A stretch of 61,081 nt of DNA. Origin: an uncultured Pseudomonadota bacterium (GTDB taxonomy: Bacteria > Pseudomonadota > Alphaproteobacteria > RF32 > CAG-239). The position numbers and the translations under genes were made by a program. Below the pieces are notes generated by a model. It was not told where the DNA came from and did no database searches. It saw only the letters and a list, made by a program, of their open reading frames with translations. This document shows, piece by piece, positions 8,270 through 16,787 of this stretch. Location of the stretch: positions 1 through 61,081 of the forward strand of contig CASFUZ010000006.1 of NCBI GenBank assembly GCA_949298065.1. The letters run 5' to 3'. Position 1 is the stretch's first letter. Each line of letters opens with the position of its first letter.

Positions 8270-8567
8270 CAACAATTCCTTCCAATTCAGACTTTAACTT
8301 ATCCGAAAGCGGCAACAAAAGTTTTTTACACCTATCTGTCTCTCCGCTGATTAAACTAATTTCACTTTTAGGGATTTTAAACATTTTGCTCAAAAATTTT
8401 ATCAGTTCCTGATTAGCCTTACCTTTTTCCGGCACAGCCACGACATTGATTTTCAAAAATTCTTGTCCATCTGCATCCACAAAAATCCCCTTAAATGAGC
8501 AAGACGAGGCATTGGGAGTCAACCTCACTCTTAAAACAAGATGACTATCTTTTTCCTCAAAAAACAA
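8250..8567 (-). CDS. DUF167/YggU family protein
   Basis: Small cytoplasmic protein of 105 residues of unknown biochemical role. It has the family core: LVLRVRLTPNASS, then AVPEKGKANQELIKFLSKMF and SLISGETDRCKKLLL, matching DUF167 strand-helix order. No ATG lies near the N-terminus; a TTG at 8567 with AAGG about 10 bases upstream is the best start. folD overlaps its end. yggT lies just upstream on the same strand, the common yggT-yggU order, though a terminator separates them here. Confidence 0.85.
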   Translation of the reverse strand: MFFEEKDSHLVLRVRLTPNASSCSFKGIFVDADGQEFLKINVVAVPEKGKANQELIKFLSKMFKIPKSEISLISGETDRCKKLLLPLSDKLKSELEGIVDGGESD

Positions 8568-8589
8568 CTTGTCTAACCTTCAAAACTCA

Positions 8590-8641
8590 AAAAAAGGGCG
8601 AAAGCCGCACAAATACAAAACCTGCGCATAACTTTCGCCCA
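8590..8641 (-). terminator. Terminator between yggT and yggU
   Basis: On the minus strand GGGCGAAAG and CTTTCGCCC (8596-8604 and 8632-8640) pair around a 27-base loop and are followed by a T-run. It would end, or partly attenuate, yggT transcription before yggU-folD. Confidence 0.6.
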
Positions 8642-8672
8642 AAACTTCCGTCTCAATTTTTAAACGGTTTTC

Positions 8673-8972
8673 TTATAAAACCAACTCAGAAAGACGATAG
8701 ACCAAACGGCCTACAAACAACAAACCAAGCAACAAAATAAAGGGCGAAAAGTCAAAACCCGAAACTGGCGGAATTTTGCTGCGAATTTTAGCATAAACCG
8801 GCTCTGTTGCCTTTTCCAAAATCTCCATAGTCTTCTGAGCATATTTATTATTAGCTTCCAAGATTTTGAAGTGAATTAGCCAATGCAAAACAACTTCAAC
8901 GACAACAACCTTAAAATAGATGTCAACCACCAGAGCGATGATGTAAAAAAACGGCTCCAACAAAACACCCAT
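8673..8972 (-). CDS. YggT family membrane protein
   Basis: The 99-residue protein has two hydrophobic membrane segments (about 5-30 and 72-96) around a polar helix. The segment IPPVSGFDFSPFILLLGLLF matches the YggT signature P-x-SG-x-D-x-SP. YggT proteins are linked to osmotic tolerance and, in cyanobacteria, plastid or cell division, but the activity is unknown. GGAG precedes the ATG by about 8 bases. Standard length for the family. Confidence 0.9.
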   Translation of the reverse strand: MGVLLEPFFYIIALVVDIYFKVVVVEVVLHWLIHFKILEANNKYAQKTMEILEKATEPVYAKIRSKIPPVSGFDFSPFILLLGLLFVGRLVYRLSELVL

Positions 8973-9068
8973 AGAAAAAACTCCTTACAAATTAAAACAT
9001 TCAGCTGATAAAATAAACGCTATTTTTTGCTTTGTCTAGTTCAATATGAACTTTCGCCACAAGAAGTT

Positions 9069-10166
9069 TTAGAGTTCTCTTCCTTGCAGTTCACGAAAGC
9101 GCGACATATCAAAGGCACGTTTTCTAACCTCTGAATAATTATACTCAGGAGCATCTTTCAACGGCGGACGACGACCACTTAAGCGTTCAATATGCGCAGC
9201 CAAGCTTTCCCTTGTTTGGCGATTCTCATTACCCATACGTTTGAGCATCAGCATCTCGCCCATACTGTGGTCATATTGGTTCTGATATTGGTTGGGAGAC
9301 ATTGAACGCACCATCTGTTCTCTGAGCCAATCATACCAAACAAAGTTAGGTTGCAAATCTTTATCCCGAGCATGAGAAACACCATAGCCATTATCGTCAT
9401 AACCATGATTTATGCCTGCTTCATAAGCATTTCTACCCAAATTTTGCAAAACATTTTCCGGCAAATTCCAGTATAAATCATGTTCTTTAAGCTCTTTTGC
9501 CGCACGATAATATTCCAAAGCCTTTTCATATTCGTTTTTTTCAACCTTTCTGTCAGCTTTGTCTTTTGTGGTTTGCTTAATCATACTACGCATCTGGCGA
9601 AGCTTCATCAATTTATAAGAAAGCTCATTAGCTTTCTCTTTTGCCTCCTTAAACACGCTGTTTTGATAAAGAGAGATACAAACCATCAGCTCCATCTCAC
9701 GTTGATAAGACATATCCAAAAAGTCATTGCGCTCACGCAAATCACCTTCAGAAACAAAGCCGTCATTCATATGTTTGATAATATCTTCTGTTTCATCAAT
9801 CCAGCGATAATATTCACGACTTGATGTACTCTCGGAGTTAATCTGCTCATAAGAATCTGCCAACATAAACTGCAAATCCTCACCCACATCCATAGCAATC
9901 TGATGTTGCATTTCATCAACCCGCAAATCCTGATTTCCGACCTTGAGCTTAATATCTTTGGGAGCCAAAGCCATCTGCCGAGCCAAAATATCGCCTTCTT
10001 CTTTACCGACCCGAAAACGATTTTGCACCGCGCGGCTTATAATATCTTGTGCCGAACGTCCTCTTGTGTGCTGACTGATATCCAAATTCGTCAGCCCCGT
10101 ATTAATCGCTTGCTTCATCCGACGCAAATGTTCTAACTTATCCGAATTTTGCGGTTGTTCCATCAT
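9069..10166 (-). CDS. Uncharacterised charged helical cytoplasmic protein
   Basis: I do not recognise this 365-residue protein. It has no signal peptide or membrane segment. It is rich in Glu, Arg, Gln, Met and Tyr and predicted mostly helical, with a heptad-like stretch (KANELSYKLMKLRQMRSMIK and the following Lys/Glu-rich region, about 195-240). Arg-rich ends and DNGYGVSHARDKDLQPNF in the middle give no motif I can name. The ATG at 10166 has GGAGG six bases upstream; a further in-frame TTG lies over that site. It starts 15 bases after the TerB-like gene and is probably co-transcribed with it. Confidence 0.7.
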   Translation of the reverse strand: MMEQPQNSDKLEHLRRMKQAINTGLTNLDISQHTRGRSAQDIISRAVQNRFRVGKEEGDILARQMALAPKDIKLKVGNQDLRVDEMQHQIAMDVGEDLQFMLADSYEQINSESTSSREYYRWIDETEDIIKHMNDGFVSEGDLRERNDFLDMSYQREMELMVCISLYQNSVFKEAKEKANELSYKLMKLRQMRSMIKQTTKDKADRKVEKNEYEKALEYYRAAKELKEHDLYWNLPENVLQNLGRNAYEAGINHGYDDNGYGVSHARDKDLQPNFVWYDWLREQMVRSMSPNQYQNQYDHSMGEMLMLKRMGNENRQTRESLAAHIERLSGRRPPLKDAPEYNYSEVRKRAFDMSRFRELQGREL

Positions 10167-10181
10167 AACAGCCTCCAAAAG

Positions 10182-10631
10182 CTATTTCACTTCCTCAAAA
10201 ATAATTTTAGCTTGCTCAAGCCAAATAATCCGATCAATAATCCAATTACTGATTTGCTCAATCTTTTCAAGCTCAATTCCCATAGCCTGACCGACACGCC
10301 CGATAAGCAAAGTTTCCTCATCGGAAAGCTCATCATCGGCATGAGCCAAAATGCACATTTCTTTAATCAGCTCCAAAGCAGCCCGCCGATTATCAATAAT
10401 CCTAACGGCATTAACCACTTCATCGTCATTATCAATCTTCAAAATTTCATCTACGCGTTTTTCAGAAATACCATAGATTTTTGCCATTTTCCGAATAAAA
10501 ACCAGCTCATCTTCATCCAAATGTCCGTCAGCAGCGGCCAAACGAGAAAAAGCCTTCATAAAAGCCACCTTTTGGTCTTCATTGAGTTTTGATAAAACTT
10601 CCATATCTTGCTCCATTTTAAGCTCCGCCAT
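10182..10631 (-). CDS. TerB-like (tellurite-resistance TerB fold) protein
   Basis: The 149-residue all-helical protein has two acidic repeats typical of the TerB fold: FSRLAAADGHLDEDELVFIR and MCILAHADDELSDEETLLIG. TerB-like proteins bind metals through such acidic turns, and many act in membrane-associated stress complexes; there is no ter operon here, so tellurite resistance should not be inferred. The start at 10631 follows AGAGGA; the frame extends upstream without a ribosome site. It is first in a two-gene run with the unknown 365-residue protein and is divergent from miaB. Confidence 0.72.
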   Translation of the reverse strand: MAELKMEQDMEVLSKLNEDQKVAFMKAFSRLAAADGHLDEDELVFIRKMAKIYGISEKRVDEILKIDNDDEVVNAVRIIDNRRAALELIKEMCILAHADDELSDEETLLIGRVGQAMGIELEKIEQISNWIIDRIIWLEQAKIIFEEVK

Positions 10632-10816
10632 AAGTTTCCTCTTAAATGATAATTTTGAGCAAATGATACAAGATATTTGCCCGACACGCAACAAAAAACA
10701 CCAAAAAGACAAAATAAACACTTAGAAAACGTGAAAACTGCTAAAAATTCGTTGAAAAAGATAACACATTAACCTAAACTGATAGATAAAGATAAATTTT
10801 GGATATAGAGAAAAAC

Positions 10817-12148
10817 GTGGTAAAAAAATATTATATTAAAACTTTCGGCTGCCAAATGAATGTTTATGATTCACAACGCATCGCCGCTATTTTGAAAAAT
10901 TTGGGTTACGAAGAAGCTGCAACACTCAAATCAGCCGATTTGGTTATTTTGAACACCTGTCATATCAGAGAAAAAGCCGCCGAAAAAGTTTTTTCGGACT
11001 TAGGTCGCATCAACCTCATCAAACAAGAACGTGCCGAAGAAGGTAAAGACACCATCATCGGCGTTGTCGGATGCGTTGTTCAGGCCGAAGATAAAGAGAT
11101 TGCCAAACGTGCCCCCTTCGTTGATTTTGCCACCGGCCCGCTAACTTACCATCGCCTGCCCGAAATTTTGGCCAAAGTCGCCCGGAAACGCGGCATTAGC
11201 ATCATTGATACCGAGTTTCCTGCCATTGCCAAATTTGATTCTCTGCCAGAAAACAAAGCCGCGGGCGGATTATCTTATCTGGCCGTACAAGAAGGTTGCA
11301 ATAACTTCTGCACTTATTGTGTCGTACCTTACACCCGTGGGGTAGAATATTCCCGTCCCGTTGCCGAAGTTTTGAAAGAAGCGCGCCATCTGGTTGAAAC
11401 CGGCAGTGTAGAAATCAACTTGCTTGGCCAAAATGTTAACTCCTACCATGGAGAGGATGAAAACGGCAAAGAGCGCAATCTGGCCTACCTGCTTCGTCGC
11501 ATTTCCGAAATTGACGGCTTAAAGCGCCTACGCTACACCACCTCTTATCCGGCAGATGTCAATGATGACCTTATTGCTTGCCATAAAGATTTACCCAAGC
11601 TCATGCCTTATCTTCATTTACCGATTCAGTCAGGTTCTGACAAAATCCTTAAAGCAATGAACCGTAGGCACAATTCTTCTGACTATCTGCGAATTGTAGA
11701 AAAATTGCAGCAAGCCAACCCCGACTTACGGATGTCCTCAGACTTCATCGTTGGCTTCCCCGGAGAAACGGATGAAGATTTCAAAGCCACTTTAGATGTT
11801 GTTAACAAAGTCAAATACATTCAGGCTTTTTCTTTCAAATACAGCCGCCGCCCGGGAACTCCGGCCGCCATTATGCCTAATCAGGTAGAAGAAAAAGTCA
11901 AAAAAGAACGATTGGAAATTTTGCAAGACTTGCTATTTTCATACCAGTTAAAGTTTAATAAAGAATGTTTGGGTAAAATAATGCCCGTATTATTTGAGAG
12001 CAAGGGTCGCCATGCCGGACAGCTTATCGGTAGAACACCTTATATGCAAAACCTGCACGCTGACTTGCCCAAGGAAAACTTAAATAAAATAATTAATGTC
12101 AGAGTAACCGAAGTAACGACCAACTCGCTCAGCGGCGAACCAGTCTGA
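10817..12148 (+). CDS. miaB: tRNA-2-methylthio-N6-dimethylallyladenosine synthase MiaB
   Basis: Radical-SAM methylthiotransferase that modifies A37 of tRNAs reading UNN codons. An N-terminal UPF0004 domain binds one Fe-S cluster through Cys in FGCQMN, NTCHIREKA and VVGCVVQ. The radical-SAM cluster motif is EGCNNFCTYCVVPYTRGVE, and a TRAM domain ends the protein. I start it at GTG 10817 (443 residues), which has GAG upstream and gives the usual MxKKxYIKTFGCQMN opening; an in-frame TTG at 10799 lacks a ribosome site. It heads the miaB-phoH-ybeY-corC-lnt operon known from E. coli and many proteobacteria. Confidence 0.95.
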   Translation: MVKKYYIKTFGCQMNVYDSQRIAAILKNLGYEEAATLKSADLVILNTCHIREKAAEKVFSDLGRINLIKQERAEEGKDTIIGVVGCVVQAEDKEIAKRAPFVDFATGPLTYHRLPEILAKVARKRGISIIDTEFPAIAKFDSLPENKAAGGLSYLAVQEGCNNFCTYCVVPYTRGVEYSRPVAEVLKEARHLVETGSVEINLLGQNVNSYHGEDENGKERNLAYLLRRISEIDGLKRLRYTTSYPADVNDDLIACHKDLPKLMPYLHLPIQSGSDKILKAMNRRHNSSDYLRIVEKLQQANPDLRMSSDFIVGFPGETDEDFKATLDVVNKVKYIQAFSFKYSRRPGTPAAIMPNQVEEKVKKERLEILQDLLFSYQLKFNKECLGKIMPVLFESKGRHAGQLIGRTPYMQNLHADLPKENLNKIINVRVTEVTTNSLSGEPV

Positions 12149-12173
12149 CCAACAAACGACAAAGGAGAAGACC

Positions 12174-13139
12174 ATGGCTGAAGTAAATTTTGAACTCTAC
12201 AACAACCAACTTGTTCAACAGTTGGTCGGTGTTTCTGACGCAAACTTAAGATTAATTGAACAACTCTTAAATGTTGAGATAAGCTCTTTTGGCAACCAAA
12301 TAAACATCAAAGGCGATGATGATGCCGTAGAACAAGCCAAAACCGCCATAGACCTTCTGTACAACAAGGTCAGCAAAGGCATTGAAATTGGCGAACAGGA
12401 AGTTAAAGCCGCCGTGAGGATGAGTGACGAAGGCCCCGCAAAAATTGATGAGCAAAACCTCAATGATATTGTTTTAAAAACTAAAAAACGCCATATTTAT
12501 CCGCGTTCAGCCACCCAAGCAAAATATATTCAGGAAATGATGAAAAACGAGCTGGTTTTTGGCTTAGGCCCGGCCGGTACGGGTAAAACTTATCTGGCCG
12601 TTGCCTTAGCCGTTTCCATGATGTTGGAAGGCAAAATAGACAAGATTATTTTATCTCGCCCGGCAGTTGAAGCCGGTGAAAATTTAGGTTTTCTGCCTGG
12701 TGATTTAAAAGACAAAGTAGACCCCTATTTGCGCCCGTTATACGATGCCTTATACGAAATGTTGCCGGCTGAACAAGTTGACAAGAAATTGGCCATTGGC
12801 GAAATTGAAATTGCCCCGCTGGCCTTTATGCGCGGCCGCACCTTGTCAAACGCTTTTGTTATCTTGGATGAGGCTCAAAATACAACCCCGATGCAGATGA
12901 AGATGTTTTTAACCCGTTTGGGCGAAAACTCACGCATGGTTGTCAACGGCGACTTGAGTCAGGTAGACCTCCCGCGCGGCACCATTTCCGGCTTAAAAGA
13001 TGCCTTAGATACTTTGGAAAATGTCAACAGCATCAGCTCTGTAACTTTCAGCGCCAATGATGTCGTTCGTCATGGTCTGGTAGCCAAAATCGTAAAAGCT
13101 TATGAAGAGAAAGGTAAAAAACAACACGGCTATGACTAA
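12174..13139 (+). CDS. PhoH family ATPase (YbeZ)
   Basis: The 321-residue P-loop ATPase has an N-terminal KH-like region (about 1-85), Walker A GPAGTGKTYLAVALA, the PhoH-specific RPAVEAGENLGFLPGDLKDK, and a Walker B VILDEAQNTTPMQMKMFLTR followed by VVNGDLSQVDLP. In E. coli YbeZ works with YbeY in ribosome and rRNA metabolism; the adjacent, overlapping ybeY gene supports the same pairing here. AAAGGAG precedes the ATG. Confidence 0.94.
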   Translation: MAEVNFELYNNQLVQQLVGVSDANLRLIEQLLNVEISSFGNQINIKGDDDAVEQAKTAIDLLYNKVSKGIEIGEQEVKAAVRMSDEGPAKIDEQNLNDIVLKTKKRHIYPRSATQAKYIQEMMKNELVFGLGPAGTGKTYLAVALAVSMMLEGKIDKIILSRPAVEAGENLGFLPGDLKDKVDPYLRPLYDALYEMLPAEQVDKKLAIGEIEIAPLAFMRGRTLSNAFVILDEAQNTTPMQMKMFLTRLGENSRMVVNGDLSQVDLPRGTISGLKDALDTLENVNSISSVTFSANDVVRHGLVAKIVKAYEEKGKKQHGYD

Positions 13140-13650
13140 AACCAATCTTGCCATCACCTTAAACGAACCCGGCTGGGAAACTGAAATCCCCAACCTGCAA
13201 AATTTGGCTAATCAGGTGCTCATTACCGCTTTGGATTATGTCAATGAGCATGAGGAAATTGACTTTTTGCAGATGGGAAAAACCGTCAACTTCAACCTCT
13301 GCCTAAGCAATGACGATGAAGTTCATACCCTAAATCGTGATTTTCGGGGAATGGACAAGCCTACCAACGTTCTTTCTTTTGCCGCCATTGATGACCCTGA
13401 TTTTGACAAGAACTTAGAACTCTTTGATGATATAGAAATAGGCGATATCATTATTGCTCTTGAAACCATGCAACGCGAAGCCAAAGAAAAAGGCATCTCG
13501 CTACAAGACCACTTCTGTCATCTTTTCACCCACGGCATTCTACATCTCTTAGGTTTTGACCACATAGAAGATGATGAAGCAGAATATATGGAAGACTTTG
13601 AAATCAACATTCTCAAAAACTTAAACATCAAAAATCCCTATGGAGATTAA
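13132..13650 (+). CDS. ybeY: Endoribonuclease YbeY
   Basis: Metal-dependent RNase needed for 16S rRNA 3'-end maturation and ribosome quality control. The zinc site is HGILHLLGFDH (three His), preceded by LNRDFRGMDKPTNVLSF and GDIIIALE, all family-typical. The start at 13132 overlaps the phoH stop by 8 bases (ATGACTAA), showing coupling; an upstream in-frame ATG inside phoH is less likely. The 172-residue length is close to the family norm. Confidence 0.94.
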   Translation: MTKTNLAITLNEPGWETEIPNLQNLANQVLITALDYVNEHEEIDFLQMGKTVNFNLCLSNDDEVHTLNRDFRGMDKPTNVLSFAAIDDPDFDKNLELFDDIEIGDIIIALETMQREAKEKGISLQDHFCHLFTHGILHLLGFDHIEDDEAEYMEDFEINILKNLNIKNPYGD

Positions 13651-13659
13651 TAAACAATC

Positions 13660-14547
13660 ATGACTGATGAAAATCATAAAGAATCAATTTGGCACAAACT
13701 TAAATGTCATTTTACGCGCAAACAATTAGAAACCGTCCGCGAAACTATTGAAGATTTAATTGAGGAAGCTAATTCCGAAGGCGAATGCCCGTTTAGTGAA
13801 CACGAACAATTACTGCTAAATAACATTTTGTACCTAAAAGATAAAAAATGTTGCCATGCCATGATTCCTCGGGCCAACATCATCGCCTTTCACAAAAGCG
13901 GCACGGTTAAAGAACTGGCCGAGCTTATGGTAACCAAAGGTCATTCACGTATCCCGATTTATGGAGATTCTCTGGATGATATCTTAGGCATCATTCACAT
14001 CATAGACTTGGCCAAATGCCTGCTCAAAAATGAAGACAACGTCAAAGTAGAAGATATTGTCAATCGTGAGGTAAAATTTGTTTCACCATCAATGAGAGTA
14101 TTAGACTTATTACGCGATATGCAGGCCAACAAAGTCCATATGGCAATGGTTGTTGACGAATACGGCGGCGTTGATGGTTTGGTAACTATTGAAGATTTGC
14201 TGGAAGAAATCGTCGGCGATATTGAGGATGAATATGACTCTGAAGAACAACACGTCATTATGCTTCAAGATGAAGGCTTAGTGATTGCCGATGCCAGAGC
14301 CGAATTAGACGAGATAAAAGAAGCCGCCAACTTAGACTTAAGCGAATATATTGATTGTGATGAGTTGGAAATTGACACGCTCGGCGGTTACGTTTTCCAC
14401 TTAGCACAACGCATTCCAGCAAGAGGCGAAGTTATTGAAGGTCCGAATGGTATCAAATTCCGCATTTTGGAAGTAGATCCGCGCCGCATAAAGAAAGTAA
14501 TGATTTCAATCCCCAAAGAGGACAAACAAGAAGCCGCAAATGCTTAA
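13660..14547 (+). CDS. CBS-domain protein of the CorC/HlyC family
   Basis: The 295-residue cytoplasmic protein has two CBS domains (about 62-185; [20 protein letters not shown] and [20 protein letters not shown]), the turn [20 protein letters not shown] and a C-terminal CorC_HlyC domain with [19 protein letters not shown]. There is no N-terminal DUF21 membrane domain, so it is the short CorC/YbeX form, linked to Mg/Co efflux and to ribosome function. It lies between ybeY and lnt as in E. coli and overlaps lnt by 8 bases. Confidence 0.92.
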   Translation: MTDENHKESIWHKLKCHFTRKQLETVRETIEDLIEEANSEGECPFSEHEQLLLNNILYLKDKKCCHAMIPRANIIAFHKSGTVKELAELMVTKGHSRIPIYGDSLDDILGIIHIIDLAKCLLKNEDNVKVEDIVNREVKFVSPSMRVLDLLRDMQANKVHMAMVVDEYGGVDGLVTIEDLLEEIVGDIEDEYDSEEQHVIMLQDEGLVIADARAELDEIKEAANLDLSEYIDCDELEIDTLGGYVFHLAQRIPARGEVIEGPNGIKFRILEVDPRRIKKVMISIPKEDKQEAANA

Positions 14548-16060
14548 AAAGCTGTTCTCACATAAAAAAACTTTGTGCTTGGCGGCAGGCGCTTTGAGCG
14601 TTTTGGCTCTGCCGCCATATTATATGCTTCCACTGCTTTTCATAAGCTTTAGCTGGCTGCTGTTATGCCTCAGCAAAGCAACATCTGGCAAACAAGCCTT
14701 CGCTTACGGTTACTGGTTTGGCTTTGGCTGGTTTGCCTGCGGATTTTCTTGGGTAGGCAATGCCTTGCTGATAGATATTGCCGCCTTTGGCTGGCTTTAT
14801 CCGATAACTTTGTTCGCTTCGGGCGCATTTTTTGGCTTATTTATCGGAGCTCCGGCTTACTTCACATACTGCTTCAAAAAACCTTACGCTCAGTGGCTGG
14901 CATTTGCCGCTCTTTGGGTTATTTTTGAATGGATACGCAGTTTTATCCTCACAGGTTTTCCGTGGAACTTACTGGGTTCGGTTTTGGCGTTCAGTCCCCA
15001 AACCATACAAACGACCGCGCTCTTCGGTACTTACGGTCTTTCTTTGCTGGTTTTGCTTGGCGTTTCCGCTCCGGCCTTAATTTTCATCTACCGCAACAAA
15101 ATTTCGGTAACTATCGCCACATCAACAATTCTTTTAATAAGCATTTTCATTTATGCTTTTGGCGCTTGGCGCATACAAAATATCTCTGATGAAACATCAG
15201 ACATCAATATCCGAATTGTTCAGCCGAGCATCCCCCAAGCCATGAAATGGGATAATGCTTCGCTTGAAAACAATTTTTTGGAATACATCCGTTTAAGCAA
15301 ATCGCAACCCCTGGATAATATAGATTTTGTCATCTGGGGCGAAACCGCCACCCCCTATCCTTTGGATATTGAACCCCGATATCGGGACTTGATAACCGAG
15401 GCTGTTCCGCCTAAAGGCTACCTGATTACGGGCTTAGTAAGATACGAATTTGAAAGCGCTTATGATTATCGCCCGCTAAATTCCATGTTCATCTTAAACA
15501 AACAAGGAGAGATTGTAGATTTTTATGATAAAAGTCATCTCGTTCCTTTTGGCGAATATATGCCGTTACGCAAATTTTTGCCGAACTGGATAAAGCCCAT
15601 AACCCAAACCGTTGCCGATTTCAAATCAGGAAAAGCGCACAAAGTTTTCAAGCTGAAAAATTATCCCTCATTCGGAGCACTCATCTGCTATGAAATTATC
15701 TTTCCCGCACAAATCATCAATCCATCAAACAAACCGGAATTTTTGGTAAACCTGACTAATGACGGTTGGTACGGAGACAGTTCTGGCCCGAGGCAACATT
15801 TAGTCAGCACCCAACTACGGGCTGTAGAAGAAGGCATAACCATCATTCGCGCCGCCAACACCGGTATTAGCGCTGTCATTTCCCCTATAGGAAAAATTGT
15901 TGCTTTTTTGCCGCTTAACCATAAAAATATTTTAGATATAACGCTTCCCAAACAACTATCCCTACCGACTCTATACGGAAAATACGGCAATTTTATTCCG
16001 CTTACATTATGCCTTGTTAATATTCTGCTTGCGCTATTAGTTCAAAAGGTTAAGCGCTAA
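14540..16060 (+). CDS. lnt: Apolipoprotein N-acyltransferase Lnt
   Basis: Adds the third acyl chain to the N-terminal Cys of lipoproteins in the inner membrane. The N-terminal half has about six membrane helices. The periplasmic nitrilase-fold domain carries the catalytic Glu (IWGETATPYPL), Lys (YDKSHLVPFGEYMP) and Cys (GALICYEIIFP). A last helix (about 482-502) anchors the end. The 506-residue length is normal. Its start overlaps corC. A long perfect hairpin spans the stop codon. Its lipoprotein substrates include the OmpA-type lipoprotein encoded at 35648-36289. Confidence 0.95.
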   Translation: MLKKLFSHKKTLCLAAGALSVLALPPYYMLPLLFISFSWLLLCLSKATSGKQAFAYGYWFGFGWFACGFSWVGNALLIDIAAFGWLYPITLFASGAFFGLFIGAPAYFTYCFKKPYAQWLAFAALWVIFEWIRSFILTGFPWNLLGSVLAFSPQTIQTTALFGTYGLSLLVLLGVSAPALIFIYRNKISVTIATSTILLISIFIYAFGAWRIQNISDETSDINIRIVQPSIPQAMKWDNASLENNFLEYIRLSKSQPLDNIDFVIWGETATPYPLDIEPRYRDLITEAVPPKGYLITGLVRYEFESAYDYRPLNSMFILNKQGEIVDFYDKSHLVPFGEYMPLRKFLPNWIKPITQTVADFKSGKAHKVFKLKNYPSFGALICYEIIFPAQIINPSNKPEFLVNLTNDGWYGDSSGPRQHLVSTQLRAVEEGITIIRAANTGISAVISPIGKIVAFLPLNHKNILDITLPKQLSLPTLYGKYGNFIPLTLCLVNILLALLVQKVKR

Positions 16061-16099
16061 CCTTTTGAAAATTAAGGCTTATGAGAGATAGCTAATTTT
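16041..16099 (+). terminator. Tandem hairpins spanning the lnt stop codon
   Basis: TTCAAAAGGTTA (16041-16052) and TAACCTTTTGAA (16058-16069) pair perfectly over 12 bases around AGCGC, with the lnt stop inside the stem. GAAAATTA/TAATTTTC forms a second stem (about 16067-16099) that ends near ATCTTTTTG. There is no T-run directly after the first stem, so it may stabilise the transcript end rather than terminate. Confidence 0.5.
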
Positions 16100-16136
16100 C
16101 ATCTTTTTGAATATAAAATATTATATAAAAAATCAG

Positions 16137-16165
16137 TTGACGAAAAAGTCATTACCGCCTATTTA
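16137..16165 (+). promoter_or_regulatory. Likely promoter of the XRE regulator gene
   Basis: TTGACG (16137-16142), a 17-base spacer and TATTTA (16160-16165), 33 bases before the start codon of the XRE gene. Confidence 0.55.
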
Positions 16166-16197
16166 TTAAGTAACAGACTAATTAAAAGGAACACACA

Positions 16198-16701
16198 ATG
16201 ACTGCAGATATCTCTAAAAAATCTAGCCGCGGCAGAACCCCGGATGGCGAACCTAATCCGATTGATGTACATGTAGGCAACCGGATTCGCTTGCGGCGTA
16301 CCTTGTTGGGCCTAAGTCAGGAAAAATTAGCATCACTTCTCGGCCTGACATTTCAGCAAGTACAGAAATATGAGCGCGGTATGAACCGTGTCGGTGCCAG
16401 CCGTCTGTGGGATATTGGCAAAGTTTTGGAAGTTCCCGTAGGCTTTTTTTATGAAGATATGGATAAAGATGTTGCCAACCAAAGTCCGCGTATGTTTTCT
16501 TTGCCCGACAACACACCTTTAGCACTTGCCGAGGATTCTGAGGACATAGATTTAGACCCGATGCACAGACAAGAAACCATTGAGTTGGTTAAGGCTTACT
16601 ACAAAATTCCAAATCGTAAAGCCGCAAAATGCATGTTTGATTTGATTATTGCCATGTCTAAAACAACATACAACAATCACAATGAGGAAGAAGAAGAATA
16701 A
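16198..16701 (+). CDS. XRE-family helix-turn-helix transcriptional regulator
   Basis: The 167-residue protein has an XRE DNA-binding domain at about 27-82: VGNRIRLRRTLLGLSQEKLA, then LLGLTFQQVQKYERGMNRVG and ASRLWDIGKVLEVPVGFFYE. This version, between lnt and metK, is widespread in alphaproteobacteria. The C-terminal part is acidic and ends in a run of Glu. AAAAGGA precedes the ATG. It has its own likely promoter and terminator. Its targets are unknown; autoregulation or control of metK would fit its place. Confidence 0.88.
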   Translation: MTADISKKSSRGRTPDGEPNPIDVHVGNRIRLRRTLLGLSQEKLASLLGLTFQQVQKYERGMNRVGASRLWDIGKVLEVPVGFFYEDMDKDVANQSPRMFSLPDNTPLALAEDSEDIDLDPMHRQETIELVKAYYKIPNRKAAKCMFDLIIAMSKTTYNNHNEEEEE

Positions 16702-16722
16702 ATAATCTTCTGCATATATACG

Positions 16723-16754
16723 CAAAAAAGCTGGCTTTTAGTCAGCTTTTTTTT
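16723..16754 (+). terminator. Terminator between the XRE gene and metK
   Basis: AAAGCTG and CAGCTTT pair around a nine-base loop, followed by eight T. Only 33 bases separate it from metK, so it may also attenuate read-through into metK. No SAM riboswitch can fit here. Confidence 0.75.
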
Positions 16755-16787
16755 ATACTTTTGTCATAACTAAATACAGAGGATAAA

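Noticed and set aside
10182..10631. Tellurite-resistance operon
   Set aside because: Only a TerB-like fold is present; no terZ, terC, terD or terE gene lies nearby.
16755..16787. SAM riboswitch upstream of metK
   Set aside because: Only 33 bases lie between the terminator and the start codon, too few for any known SAM riboswitch.
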